A DNA stretch of 64,000 nucleotides, taken from Falsihalocynthiibacter sp042445055. GTDB lineage: Bacteria > Pseudomonadota > Alphaproteobacteria > Rhodobacterales > Rhodobacteraceae. Location: contig NZ_CP170341.1 of the NCBI RefSeq assembly GCF_042445055.1, positions 1 through 64,000 on the forward strand. The letters are read 5' to 3'. Positions within the stretch are counted from its first letter, which is position 1; each line of letters opens with the position of its first letter. The translations under genes were made by a program, and so were the position numbers. The notes beneath the pieces are model-generated. The model ran no database searches. It was given only the letters and a program-made list of their open reading frames with translations, and had not been told where the DNA came from. Positions 38,293 to 47,524 of this stretch are shown piece after piece.

Positions 38293-39104
38293 CGCGCTCT
38301 CGGTTTCTGAATGACCTGCTGCGGTACGGTATCCTGTCTATCGCGGCGTTTCTCTCTGTGTTTCCGTTCATTTGGATGCTCATCGGAACAACCAACACTT
38401 CCGCCGATATCGTGAAGGGCAAGGCATCTTTCGGCCAGAATCTTTGGCCCAATATCACGGCATTGTTCGAACAGGTCGATATCCTTCGGGTGCTCTTTAA
38501 CTCGTTCTTTATCTCGATTGTCGGAACCGTACTGACACTCATCATCGCTTCGGCGGCGGGATATGGCTTTGAAATGTTCCGCTCCAAAACCCGCGAGAAA
38601 GTGTTCACAGGCCTGCTTCTTATGCTGTCGATTCCCTTCGCCGCACTCATGGTGCCGCTCTTTGTGATGTTCGCGAAGGTGGGTCTACTCAACAGCTATA
38701 CCGCCATCATCGCCCCCGGAATCGCGAATATCTTTGTGATCTTCTACTTCCGACAGGCCACCAAATCCTTCCCGCACGAGCTACGGGATGCCGCCAAAAT
38801 CGACGGCCTCAAGGAGTGGCAGATATTCGCGCGGGTCTATATGCCCGTCATGCGCTCCACCTATGCCGCCGCGACAATCATCGTGTTCATGCTGAACTGG
38901 AACAACTACCTCTGGCCGCTGATTGTCCTCCAGACGAACGAGATGAAAACAATGGTTCTGACCATCTCCTCGCTCGCCTCGGCCTATACCCCCGACTATG
39001 GCGTCATCATGGTTGCGACCGTCATCACGACGCTGCCCACGCTGATTATCTTCTTCGTCCTACAGCGCCTTTTTGTCCAAGGTATGCTTGGCTCTGTGAA
39101 ATAA
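38289..39104 (+). CDS. Sugar ABC transporter permease (MalG type)
   Basis: The 271-residue inner-membrane protein carries the EAA loop (LRDAAKIDGLKEWQIFARVYMPVM) and the C-terminal end typical of MalG-type subunits (LQRLFVQGMLGSVK). Translationally coupled to the previous permease; the glycosidase starts 15 bp after its stop. Confidence 0.95.
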   Translation: MTRSRFLNDLLRYGILSIAAFLSVFPFIWMLIGTTNTSADIVKGKASFGQNLWPNITALFEQVDILRVLFNSFFISIVGTVLTLIIASAAGYGFEMFRSKTREKVFTGLLLMLSIPFAALMVPLFVMFAKVGLLNSYTAIIAPGIANIFVIFYFRQATKSFPHELRDAAKIDGLKEWQIFARVYMPVMRSTYAAATIIVFMLNWNNYLWPLIVLQTNEMKTMVLTISSLASAYTPDYGVIMVATVITTLPTLIIFFVLQRLFVQGMLGSVK

Positions 39105-39119
39105 GGAAACACCCCCCAG

Positions 39120-41321
39120 ATGCCCGAATTGATTTCGTTCAACGAAAACTGGCTCTTTGAGGGCACGCAACAAGTGCGCCTGCCCCACACTGCGGTCGAA
39201 GTTCCGTATCACTACTTCGACGAGAAATGCTATCAACGCGCCTTTACCTACGAAAAGACATTCACCCCGCCAAACGGCTGGCAAGGCACCGAACTTTCGC
39301 TTCTCCTTGAGGCGGCGATGGCGGACGCAAAAATATACCTGAACGGCGATCTGATCGCAGAGCACAAAGACGGCTATACCCCGATCCATGCGCGCCTGAC
39401 CGATGGCCTAACGGATGGGGAAAACCATCTGCGGATTGTCATCGACGGCTCTGAAAACCCAGAGATCCCCCCCTTCGGTGGCCGCATTGATTACCTATGC
39501 TTTGCTGGTATCTATCGCGATGTCTGGCTTGTTCAAAACGCTCCGCTTGCGATTGAAACGGTCAAGATCGAAACGCCGGATGTGCTCAACGCTACCAAAA
39601 CGCTAACCGCGCAGGTCTATTTTTCCAATCCACAGAAAAAGGTCATCTCTGGCACGCTTGAGGCAACCCTCAAAGATAGCGAAGGCAATCCGATTGCCCA
39701 TACACAGGCCGAATTGACGGGCGAGCGCCTCTTGCTGCAAATGGATAACCTTCAGAATATCGAGCTTTGGGATGTAGATGCCCCGCACCTCTACACGCTG
39801 GACCTCGCGCTCAAATCTCCACATGGCGATGACCACCACACAACACGGTTCGGTTTTCGCCACGCAGAATTCACAACCGACGGGTTCTTTCTAAATGGGC
39901 GGAGCCTGAAAATTCGGGGACTGAATCGGCATCAATCCTTCCCCTACTCGGGCTATGCGATTGGCCGCTCAGGACAAGAGCGGGATGCAGACCTTCTGAA
40001 GTACGATCTGCGCCTGAACCTTGTGCGCACCTCGCATTATCCACAATCCACGGCCTTCCTGAACCGATGCGATGAAATCGGCCTCCTTGTGTTTGAGGAA
40101 ATTCCAGGCTGGCAACATATCGGCGGCGAAAAATGGAAGGCCGAAAGCGTTGAGAACGTACGGCGCATGATCACCCGCGACTGGAACCACCCGTCCATCA
40201 TCATCTGGGGCGTGCGCATTAACGAAAGCGAAGACGACCACGCCTTCTACACCGAAACCAACCGCGTGGCGCGTGCACTCGACCCGACCCGCCAAACGGG
40301 CGGCGTGCGCTGTATTGAGGATTCAGAACTCCTCGAAGATGTCTATACGATGAACGACTTTAACCTCGGATCACACGAAATAAGCGGCTCTAACCGCGCC
40401 GCGCGCCCGTTGCGGGATCAGCGCGAAGTGACCGGACTTGACCACGATGTGCCCTACCTCATCACCGAATATAACGGCCATATGTTCCCCACCAAAGCGC
40501 ACGATCAGGAGTTGCGCCAAATCGAACACGTGACGCGCCATCTTCAGGTGCTCAATGCCGCTTTCGGGGCGAAAGGAACCGCAGGCGCCATCGGCTGGTG
40601 CGCGTTCGATTACAACACCCACAGCGATTTCGGCGCAGGGGATCGCATCTGTTATCACGGCGTCGCGGATATGTATCGCGAACTGAAATTCGCAGGCCAC
40701 GTCTATGCCTCCCAAGGGGAGCCAGAGGGCGGATTGGTCCTTGAGCCCGTCACGCTCTATGCGCGCGGCGAACGGAATATCAACGGAATCCTTCCCCTCA
40801 CCGTGCTGACCAATTGTGATTCCGTCGAGCTTAGATACGGCACCGCAACCCCCATCCGCGGAGAGCCAGATCGCATCAACTATCCGCACCTCCCGCATCC
40901 ACCCGTTGTGTTCCGTCTTGAGGACTTCCCCGAGGATGCGCTCGGCAATTGGGGCACGGCGTGGGACGATTGCGAGGTTGTCGGCATCTGGAACGGCGAG
41001 GCTGCTATCTCGCGCAAATACTGCGCGGCCCCTCTTTTGACGTCCCTAAGTGTGGTTCCGGACGCAACCGAAATCGCCGATGGCCAAGATGTGCGCGTCA
41101 TGGTGCGCGCCCTCGATCAAGTGGGCAACAAGGCCCGCCACGCCGCCGACCCCGTCACGATTGAGGTCAAAGGCGCAGCCAGATTGCATGGCCCCGCACT
41201 CGTCCCCTTACGCGCCGGCTCCACCGGATTCTGGCTACGCGCAGAGGGCACAGGCCCCATCACAATAAGCGTTTCCCTCGGCAGCCTCGGCACGACCGAA
41301 ACCTTCCTAACCGCAATATGA
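39120..41321 (+). CDS. Glycoside hydrolase family 2 (beta-galactosidase-like)
   Basis: The 733-residue enzyme has the GH2 order: sugar-binding jelly roll (about 1-145), Ig-like domain (145-250), TIM barrel (250-550) and an extra C-terminal beta domain. Catalytic residues are visible: acid/base Glu369 in IIWGVRINES and nucleophile Glu450 in LITEYNGHMFP. There is no signal peptide, so it cleaves a transported glycoside in the cytoplasm. Substrate could be a beta-galactoside or another beta-glycoside; the sequence does not decide. It lies in the transporter operon and should be under the same LacI control. Confidence 0.93.
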   Translation: MPELISFNENWLFEGTQQVRLPHTAVEVPYHYFDEKCYQRAFTYEKTFTPPNGWQGTELSLLLEAAMADAKIYLNGDLIAEHKDGYTPIHARLTDGLTDGENHLRIVIDGSENPEIPPFGGRIDYLCFAGIYRDVWLVQNAPLAIETVKIETPDVLNATKTLTAQVYFSNPQKKVISGTLEATLKDSEGNPIAHTQAELTGERLLLQMDNLQNIELWDVDAPHLYTLDLALKSPHGDDHHTTRFGFRHAEFTTDGFFLNGRSLKIRGLNRHQSFPYSGYAIGRSGQERDADLLKYDLRLNLVRTSHYPQSTAFLNRCDEIGLLVFEEIPGWQHIGGEKWKAESVENVRRMITRDWNHPSIIIWGVRINESEDDHAFYTETNRVARALDPTRQTGGVRCIEDSELLEDVYTMNDFNLGSHEISGSNRAARPLRDQREVTGLDHDVPYLITEYNGHMFPTKAHDQELRQIEHVTRHLQVLNAAFGAKGTAGAIGWCAFDYNTHSDFGAGDRICYHGVADMYRELKFAGHVYASQGEPEGGLVLEPVTLYARGERNINGILPLTVLTNCDSVELRYGTATPIRGEPDRINYPHLPHPPVVFRLEDFPEDALGNWGTAWDDCEVVGIWNGEAAISRKYCAAPLLTSLSVVPDATEIADGQDVRVMVRALDQVGNKARHAADPVTIEVKGAARLHGPALVPLRAGSTGFWLRAEGTGPITISVSLGSLGTTETFLTAI

Positions 41322-41331
41322 GGATAACAAC

Positions 41332-42399
41332 ATGAGCAGCGTCGTACTTAAGAACCTCAAGAAATCTTATGGTGCATTTGATGTTATCAAGGGCGTCGAT
41401 CTCGATATCCAGCCCGAGGAATTCGTTGTCTTTGTCGGCCCTTCGGGCTGTGGCAAATCCACAATGCTGCGCATGATCGCGGGCCTTGAGGAAATCACCG
41501 GCGGCGAACTCTATATCGGGGATCGACTCTCGAATGACATCGACGCCTCCAAGCGCGGGATCGCAATGGTATTTCAATCCTACGCGCTCTACCCCCACAT
41601 GACCGTGGCCGAGAACATGGGATTTGCGCTCAAATACGCAGGTGTGAAAAAGGATGCGATCAAAGAACAAGTCAACGACGCCGCCCGCATTCTGGGCCTA
41701 GAACCGCTCCTTGATCGACGCCCCAAGGATCTCTCTGGCGGACAGCGCCAGCGCGTGGCGATTGGCCGTGCCATCGTTCGCCACCCCGAAGTTTTCCTAT
41801 TCGACGAACCCCTCTCAAACCTTGACGCCGAGTTGCGCGTCCAGATGCGTCTGGAAATCGCGCGCCTACACCGAGAGCTGAAAACCACGATCATCTACGT
41901 CACGCACGATCAGGTAGAAGCGATGACACTCGCCGACAAAATCGTCGTCCTGCGCGATGGCCGCATCGAACAGGTCGGCAAACCGCTAGAGCTATACGAC
42001 GACCCCGTAAACCAATTCGTCGCGGGCTTCATCGGCTCGCCGAAGATGAACTTCGTAAACGCCGAGGTTCAGGACGGGATGCTTTCGCTCACCGATTTCT
42101 CGGGCCAGCGCGTCCCGCTCCCGCTGCTAAACCACGCCATCGCGGAAGGCACCCAAGTCGTTCTGGGCATTCGCCCCGAACACTTCAAAACGGGTGGCGA
42201 TGCAACGCTTTCCCTGACAATCGAACTCATCGAAAACCTCGGCGGAGAGAACTACGCCTACGCCCGACAAGGAAACTCCGACATCCTAACCGTCGCGCTT
42301 GGCGGACAACGCCAACACAGCGCAGGCGACCAACTAGACGCACAATTCAACCCCGCCGAAACGCTCATCTTTGATGTGAACGGCGATAGGATGCGATAG
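41332..42399 (+). CDS. Sugar ABC transporter ATP-binding protein (MalK/UgpC type)
   Basis: The 355-residue ATPase has Walker A GPSGCGKST (36-44), Q-loop FQSYALYPHM, signature LSGGQ (134-138), Walker B VFLFDEP (154-160) and a C-terminal OB-like regulatory domain (from about 235, with GIRPEHF). It powers import by the two permeases. Starts 10 bp after the glycosidase and completes the transporter; last gene of the operon. Confidence 0.96.
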   Translation: MSSVVLKNLKKSYGAFDVIKGVDLDIQPEEFVVFVGPSGCGKSTMLRMIAGLEEITGGELYIGDRLSNDIDASKRGIAMVFQSYALYPHMTVAENMGFALKYAGVKKDAIKEQVNDAARILGLEPLLDRRPKDLSGGQRQRVAIGRAIVRHPEVFLFDEPLSNLDAELRVQMRLEIARLHRELKTTIIYVTHDQVEAMTLADKIVVLRDGRIEQVGKPLELYDDPVNQFVAGFIGSPKMNFVNAEVQDGMLSLTDFSGQRVPLPLLNHAIAEGTQVVLGIRPEHFKTGGDATLSLTIELIENLGGENYAYARQGNSDILTVALGGQRQHSAGDQLDAQFNPAETLIFDVNGDRMR

Positions 42400-42518
42400 C
42401 TGGCGGTGGACGGCTCCTCTTGATCTTCGCCGCCACCAGTGCCAAATATCCCCACGAGAGGACGACCTCCCCGTTTTGGATAGTCGTCGGGACGACCCGA
42501 CAATCATAGGAGGCCGTT

Positions 42519-42956
42519 ATGCGCTCCCCACTTGATCGTCTTCGTCACGCCGTTAGCTTTGAAATCATCGCCCTGCTCATGGTTGTTCCGCTTGGTTCAA
42601 TCCTGTTCCACGTTCCCATGGCGCATTTTGGTGTCGTTGGCATCGTCAGCGCCACACTCGCCACGCTTTGGAACCTCGTCTACAATTTCGCCTTTGATCT
42701 GGCCCTCAAACGCACCACGGAAACCACCCAGAAATCGGGGGCCATCCGCATACTTCACGCAGTCCTCTTTGAGGCAGGTTTGTTAATGATCCTTATGCCC
42801 TTCATCGCGTGGTACCTCGGGGTGACACTCTGGCAGGCATTTCTGATGGATGCGTCCCTCGCAGGCTTTTATCTGGTCTATGCGTTTGGGTTTAACTGGG
42901 CCTATGACGCGCTCTTTCCGCTCCCAGAATGGAACAAAGATCACGCAGCACAATAG
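42519..42956 (+). CDS. PACE family multidrug efflux transporter
   Basis: The 145-residue protein has four membrane helices arranged as two bacterial transmembrane pair domains, with the family motifs RLRHAVSFEIIALLMVVPLG, the WNLVYNFAFD segment, RILHAVLFEAGLL and FYLVYAFGFNWAYD. PACE proteins (AceI-like) export biocides such as chlorhexidine and, physiologically, short diamines, driven by protons. The 5' flank has AGGAGG a few bases before the ATG. Monocistronic. Confidence 0.93.
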   Translation: MRSPLDRLRHAVSFEIIALLMVVPLGSILFHVPMAHFGVVGIVSATLATLWNLVYNFAFDLALKRTTETTQKSGAIRILHAVLFEAGLLMILMPFIAWYLGVTLWQAFLMDASLAGFYLVYAFGFNWAYDALFPLPEWNKDHAAQ

Positions 42957-42974
42957 GCATCCACAAAGTCGAAT

Positions 42975-43002
42975 ACGGCGGTGCCCGTTGTTGCGCCGCC
43001 GT
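42975..43002. terminator. Hairpin between convergent PACE and SDR genes
   Basis: A 10-bp stem with one G-T pair (42975-42984 with 42993-43002) around an 8-base loop fills most of the 53-bp gap between the two stops. No T-run follows on either strand, so this is a possible bidirectional, not canonical, terminator. Confidence 0.4.
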
Positions 43003-43009
43003 CACAAGT

Positions 43010-43714
43010 TCAAACTGCGCGGGTCAACCCACCATCAATTCTCAGGTTCTGGCCCGTCATATACGCGCCCCCCTCCGAGGCCAGCCATGATACCAGCGAC
43101 GACACCTCGTCTGCTTTGCCGTACCGCCCCATTGGTATCCGCACGCGGCGGTCCTCTGTTTCGGGCAGGCTGTCGATAAAGCCGGGAAGGATATTGTTCA
43201 CCCGGACATTATCGCCCGCGTATTTATCCGCACAGAGCTTTGCGAAGGCCGCAAGCCCTGCCCTAAATACTCCAGACGTCGGGAAAAGCGGGTCTGGCTC
43301 AAACGCGGCAAAGGTCGAGATATTGATAATCGCTCCGCCTCCCTGCGCTTGCATCAACGGCATCACCAACCGCGTGGGGCGAATGACGTTCATCAAATAG
43401 ACCTCCATCCCCATGTGCCAATCATCATCCGAGATATCGAGCACTGGCCCCTTCGGCCCATGCCCCGCAGAATTCACAAGCACATCAACGCGCCCCCAAC
43501 GATCCGTCGCTCCCTTCACCAATGCGGCGAGATCACTCTGCGAAAGGTTCGACCCCGTCACGCCAAAACCGCCCAACTCTTCGCCAAGCGCTTCGCCCTT
43601 ACCAGAGGACGACAAGATACCAACCCGAAAGCCATCTGCGGCCAACCTTCGGGCCGCATCAGCTCCCATTCCGCTTCCGCCCGCTGTAATAAGTGCTACT
43701 TTTTCTACAGACAT
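43010..43714 (-). CDS. Short-chain dehydrogenase/reductase family protein with altered active site
   Basis: The 234-residue protein keeps the SDR Rossmann fold: TAGGSGMG cofactor loop near residue 12, VNSAGHG, and the C-terminal GQNLRIDGG segment. At the place of the catalytic YxxxK (after NISTFAAFEPDPLF) it reads PTSGVFRAGL, so Tyr and Lys appear as Ser and Arg. It may have lost normal dehydrogenase chemistry or belong to the divergent SDR subgroup. Start: ATG 43714 has GGAGAG at 4 bases; the upstream ATGs do not. It is divergent from a LysR regulator that may control it. Confidence 0.88.
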   Translation of the reverse strand: MSVEKVALITAGGSGMGADAARRLAADGFRVGILSSSGKGEALGEELGGFGVTGSNLSQSDLAALVKGATDRWGRVDVLVNSAGHGPKGPVLDISDDDWHMGMEVYLMNVIRPTRLVMPLMQAQGGGAIINISTFAAFEPDPLFPTSGVFRAGLAAFAKLCADKYAGDNVRVNNILPGFIDSLPETEDRRVRIPMGRYGKADEVSSLVSWLASEGGAYMTGQNLRIDGGLTRAV

Positions 43715-43812
43715 ATTACTCTCCATCATGTTCTAGCGACAAATATACAGCGTATTTCGGTGTCTTTCGCGCAAGAATTGATGTTCCATGACAGTAGGAA
43801 TACTATTACCAA

Positions 43813-44688
43813 ATGACACAACTTCCGCCGCTCAACGGATTACGCGCATTTGATGCTGCGGGCCGCCACCTGAACTTTCGATCTGCCGCTGACGAACTGG
43901 GCGTGACCCAAGGCGCCGTCGCTCAACAAGTACGCCAACTTGAGGCCCATCTTGGACTCCCACTGTTTGAACGGATGTCAAAGGGCTTGGCGTTCACAGT
44001 TGCGGGTAGAAGTTACCATGGACGTATCGCGACCATATTTGAGGAACTACGCGCTGCCACAGCCACACTTCGCCCCAAACCAGAAAGGGTCTTGGTAAGT
44101 GTCACACCAACCTTCGCGGCGAAATGGCTCATCCCGAACCTGTCCGAATTCTCGGCCGCGCATCCACAAATCGACCTGCAAATTCTCGCGACGGAAAAGG
44201 TTTCAAGCTTCCACGGCGACGGCATCGACGTGGCAATCCGTCAGGGCCAACCACCCTTCGGCGCATCGCTAGATGTGGTGCGGCTTTTTCAACAAGAGAT
44301 CATCGCCGTCGCCGCGCCATCCCTTATCGCCAAACACGACCTTCCTCTTGCGCTGGAAACTCTGTCGCGCTTACCGAAACTACACGACGCACACGATCTT
44401 TGGCCCGCTTACCTCAAGAAACTGAACATAGAAGATCGCGGCGGCTATGGACTGCGACTAAACCAAACGGCGCTTACAATGGACGCAGCACTTTCTGGCC
44501 AAGGTGTTGCCCTCGTCAGCAAATTCCTCGCCCAACGCGACATTGCCGCAAACCATTTGGTACAGGTCATTCCTGATACGCTCACAGGCAACCAACACTT
44601 CTATATGCTCACGTTGCGCAGCAACAAGCGCAGCGCGACAGCACAGGCCGTTGTCGAATGGTTCACCGCAAAGGCCGAAACCACCTAA
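43813..44688 (+). CDS. LysR family transcriptional regulator (GcvA-like)
   Basis: The 291-residue protein has an N-terminal winged helix (LNGLRAFDAAGRHLNFRSAA DELGVTQGAVAQQVRQLEAH) and a LysR substrate-binding domain (VSVTPTFAAKWLIPNLSEF, DGIDVAIRQGQPPF, GQGVALVSKFLAQRDI). The AFxAAGRHLNFxxAA start is the GcvA/AmpR subgroup style. By position it should regulate the divergent SDR gene; the 98-bp intergenic region would hold the site. Confidence 0.93.
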   Translation: MTQLPPLNGLRAFDAAGRHLNFRSAADELGVTQGAVAQQVRQLEAHLGLPLFERMSKGLAFTVAGRSYHGRIATIFEELRAATATLRPKPERVLVSVTPTFAAKWLIPNLSEFSAAHPQIDLQILATEKVSSFHGDGIDVAIRQGQPPFGASLDVVRLFQQEIIAVAAPSLIAKHDLPLALETLSRLPKLHDAHDLWPAYLKKLNIEDRGGYGLRLNQTALTMDAALSGQGVALVSKFLAQRDIAANHLVQVIPDTLTGNQHFYMLTLRSNKRSATAQAVVEWFTAKAETT

Positions 44689-44821
44689 CACCCCTGCCCG
44701 CCAGCGCTTGCCATCACCAAATGAATATGGTCAATGACTGTTGCAAACTGCGGTTTGCACATGACGCCGCCTTGGATAGCGCCTCATTTCTTGCGCTCCG
44801 AATGACGGGTTATCTCGACGC

Positions 44822-45763
44822 TTGCACCTCGTTCATACTCGGAGAACCGATATCGCACCGATTCCAACTTCCGCCGCCGTTTCGCGCCCTGCTCATCTTC
44901 GCTCCGATAGTTTGCGCGGGATTGCCTGTATGGCGGGCGGGATGTTTTTGTTTGCTGCGGTAGATACCCACGCGAAATTCCTGACCGATAGCATCCACCC
45001 CGTTCAAATCGCATGGTCTCGACAGCTTGGGCTCTTGCTCGGGGTAGTGTTCGTGCTGTTCTTTCGCGGCTTTGAAATCCTGCGCACACAACACCCCTAC
45101 CTCCAAATCGCGCGCGGCGCGCTGGCGGCTGCTTCGGCGACGTGCTTCATCTTTGCGGTGTCTTTTGTGCCCTTGGCCGATGCCGTCGCCATTAGTTTCG
45201 TCGCCCCCTTTATCGTTACAGTCATGGGCGCCCTCATTCTGCGCGAACCCGTCGGCATACGGCGCTGGATCGCGGTCACAATCGGCTTCATCGGCACGCT
45301 CATCGTCCTGCGCCCCGGCATGGGAACGGTGCACCCCGCAGCAGCACTTGTTTTGGTGGCGGCGTTCTTCTTTGCGCTGCGCCAAATACTCTCGCGCAGC
45401 CTAAGCGGCTCGGACCGCACAATCACAACGGTCGCCTATACGGCAATCACCGCAACCGCCCTGCTCTCGCTACCGCTCCCGTTCGTCTGGAAAACACCCG
45501 AATGGGGCCAAGAGGTCTTCCTCCTCGCAAGCATGGCCGTCCTCGCCGGACTTGCGGAAATTCTGGTGATCAAATCGCTGGAACTGGCCCAAGCCGTCGT
45601 CCTCGCACCCGTGCACTATAGCTTGCTGATCTGGGGTACGTTCTATGGCTGGCTGGTGTTCAACCAACTCCCCGATCTATGGACATGGGTCGGCGCACTC
45701 ATCATCGTCGCAACAGGCATCTACACCCTCCACCGCGAACGCATCACTGCAAAGCGCGCCTAG
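44822..45763 (+). CDS. EamA/DMT family transporter
   Basis: The product has ten membrane helices in two EamA repeats (GMFLFAAVDTHAKFLTDSI ... VSFVPLADAVAISFVAPFIV ... and SMAVLAGLAEILVIKSLELA ... VFNQLPDLWTWVGALIIVA). The family exports metabolites such as amino acids; substrate unknown. The 313-residue frame begins at a TTG; its first 30 residues are polar and unlike the family, so the true start may be nearer residue 31 (LRGIACMAGG). Its stop overlaps the convergent rep gene by 4 bases. Confidence 0.85.
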   Translation: MHLVHTRRTDIAPIPTSAAVSRPAHLRSDSLRGIACMAGGMFLFAAVDTHAKFLTDSIHPVQIAWSRQLGLLLGVVFVLFFRGFEILRTQHPYLQIARGALAAASATCFIFAVSFVPLADAVAISFVAPFIVTVMGALILREPVGIRRWIAVTIGFIGTLIVLRPGMGTVHPAAALVLVAAFFFALRQILSRSLSGSDRTITTVAYTAITATALLSLPLPFVWKTPEWGQEVFLLASMAVLAGLAEILVIKSLELAQAVVLAPVHYSLLIWGTFYGWLVFNQLPDLWTWVGALIIVATGIYTLHRERITAKRA

Positions 45764-46962
45764 CCGTCCAATCCCTCAAATATCTCGGGATACAGATCTT
45801 CCCAGAACGCAAAGATCGCCTTGGCGTTTTGCGCCGACATCCAGCCGTGGCGCTCGAAATCCTGCCGCTTGGCGGTGTCGGTCAAACTTGCATAGAACAG
45901 GCGCTTGTCCGCGTCCCTTTGGGTGGGGGTGCGCGCGGCGGAATAGTCTCTAACGCGGCCTAACTTACCTGCCCGAAGGGCGACCTTGGCCGACATTTCC
46001 GCCTTGGGCGCTGCGGATTTTTCCTTTGGCGCGGCCTGATAATCATCGCGCAGCGCCGCCGCGAGGTACCGCTCCGGGCTTTTCACACCGCCCTGCCCCG
46101 CCACATAATCCAGCTTGCTCTGGACGGTGGCCTCGCCATGTTCGGTCAACCATTGCCGCGCCAAACGATCACTGATCCCCATCGCCCTCAGACGGTCATA
46201 AACAGGCGCGCGCCGCAATCCCTCACCATCATCCAGATCCAAAATCGAGAGCTGTGGGTTCTTCTGAATGGTAAACCGAATATCGCTCACCGCCCTGCCG
46301 CGCTTGCGCACTTCCGGCTCAACAATAATGTTGCTGTTGCGGTTAATCTCGGAAACGGCGGGCTTGATGATCTTGGCGTTCAGGTGCTTGTAGCTCTCGT
46401 AATATTCGCTATCCGCAACCCCCATCAGACGGCGGAATGTCTCAAGCGACCACCAGCCGGTGCTGCCCGTCCGATGGAAACGATAACAATTCTCATAAAG
46501 CGCGAGCGCATGACCACTGGTGAATTTACGCTGAATATTCAGATTGATAAGCGCAAAAACCTTAGGATCCGAGAGTTTCTCCGCAAGCGCGGGCGAATAG
46601 GCATACTCGCACACCCCATCCTTAAGCTTGGCATAGCTCAAAAGGCTCGAAACACCCCACTCCTGATTACCCGACGCATCCAGCATATCCCACTCGGCCA
46701 CGGTTTCCGCCAGCCCGCGCAGCGATTGCTTGAGCGTATCAAAATCGTTGGAGTTATAGCCCACCATCATGCAAAGCGTGCGCGCATCCATCTGAAAGCT
46801 CGGCTGCTGCGTGAGCGTGTCATAGGCATTGAGCAATAAAACGTTCGAGAGTTTGCGCTGAAGCAGCGTCAATTTCCCCGAAACATGAATCGCCGCTACG
46901 TGCTTTTTCACGGCGCCGCGCTTTAACGCGCCCGTAAGCTTGTCCTTGGGAATATCTTGCAT
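45760..46962 (-). CDS. Replication initiator protein (Rep_3 / RepB type)
   Basis: The 400-residue protein has the Rep_3 winged-helix core: VSGKLTLLQRKLSNVLLLNA near the start, then FTSGHALALYENCYRFHRTG and WWSLETFRRLMGV, with a long C-terminal extension rich in Lys/Ala. Rep_3 initiators bind iterons at the origin and open it for replication. One of the four plasmid replicase types common in Rhodobacteraceae is this RepB type. ATG 46962 is chosen over a TTG at 46971. It faces away from the origin region (46963-47524), opposite parAB, a normal rep-ori-par layout. Confidence 0.9.
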   Translation of the reverse strand: MQDIPKDKLTGALKRGAVKKHVAAIHVSGKLTLLQRKLSNVLLLNAYDTLTQQPSFQMDARTLCMMVGYNSNDFDTLKQSLRGLAETVAEWDMLDASGNQEWGVSSLLSYAKLKDGVCEYAYSPALAEKLSDPKVFALINLNIQRKFTSGHALALYENCYRFHRTGSTGWWSLETFRRLMGVADSEYYESYKHLNAKIIKPAVSEINRNSNIIVEPEVRKRGRAVSDIRFTIQKNPQLSILDLDDGEGLRRAPVYDRLRAMGISDRLARQWLTEHGEATVQSKLDYVAGQGGVKSPERYLAAALRDDYQAAPKEKSAAPKAEMSAKVALRAGKLGRVRDYSAARTPTQRDADKRLFYASLTDTAKRQDFERHGWMSAQNAKAIFAFWEDLYPEIFEGLDG

Positions 46963-47032
46963 CTCGCCCAATGTGCTCTGCCTGTTCTAACTGTCTGCTC
47001 TATCGGCGCGGTGCGCCAAGGTGCTATATCTC

Positions 47033-47041
47033 TGTGGATAC
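47033..47041 (-). promoter_or_regulatory. DnaA-box-like site
   Basis: On the minus strand the site reads GTATCCACA, one base from the consensus TTATCCACA. It lies 71 bp upstream of the rep start. Confidence 0.5.
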
Positions 47042-47258
47042 TTTCGCTCAGCTTACCCCAAAAGGAACCCATAAACAATCTCTCCTTGGATACCATAACC
47101 CCGTTTAGGGCCATCCCGTATATGGGTCCATTTGGCTAATATCTTCTTAACTATGCGTTCGCAAAGGTACCAATCTGCGGGACGGGCTGGCGCAACGACG
47201 CGCTCCGATTCGGAGAATGTGGCTCTAAGGCGCGAAATAGACCCTAAAACCGCGAATC

Positions 47259-47276
47259 GGTGCCTTTGATCCCGTA
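47259..47276 (+). repeat. Candidate origin iteron 1
   Basis: An 18-bp element, GGTGCCTTTGATCCCGTA, matching 47303-47320 at 14 positions in direct orientation. Shorter relatives of its first half are at 47060-47070 and 47161-47171 (both minus strand) and 47124-47134. Confidence 0.45.
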
Positions 47277-47302
47277 TTCTAGCAACCTTCGTCCTGTAAG
47301 CG

Positions 47303-47320
47303 GGTCCCTTTCACCCTGTA
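47303..47320 (+). repeat. Candidate origin iteron 2
   Basis: The 18-bp element GGTCCCTTTCACCCTGTA begins 44 bp after the start of iteron 1, so the two lie on nearly the same helix face. Confidence 0.45.
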
Positions 47321-47524
47321 ACGAGGCACCCAAACCAACCTAACCAATTGATAATAGGTCGATTTATTTCCGCAAAGTCCTTAAAGATTCTATATATACT
47401 TAAAACAAAGCGGCCTGTTGTTGTTCTTTTTCGGATAGATTTTGAAAGAATGATTCCCTTGTGGCGTTTCATGTGAGATAAAAATCCCCAAGAACCACAT
47501 TTTCGCTAACATCGGTGTTTATAG

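Larger units (their letters stand above)
46963..47524. other. Probable replication origin region
   Basis: This 562-bp gene-free gap separates divergent rep and parA. It contains a DnaA-box-like site (47033-47041), degenerate repeats built on GGTxCCTTT, a perfect odd-centred palindrome CTCCGA-T-TCGGAG (47203-47215) and, from about 47340 to 47480, an AT-rich stretch suited to strand opening. Order and content match an iteron-type origin with promoters for rep and par. Which repeat Rep binds is not decided here. Confidence 0.7.
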
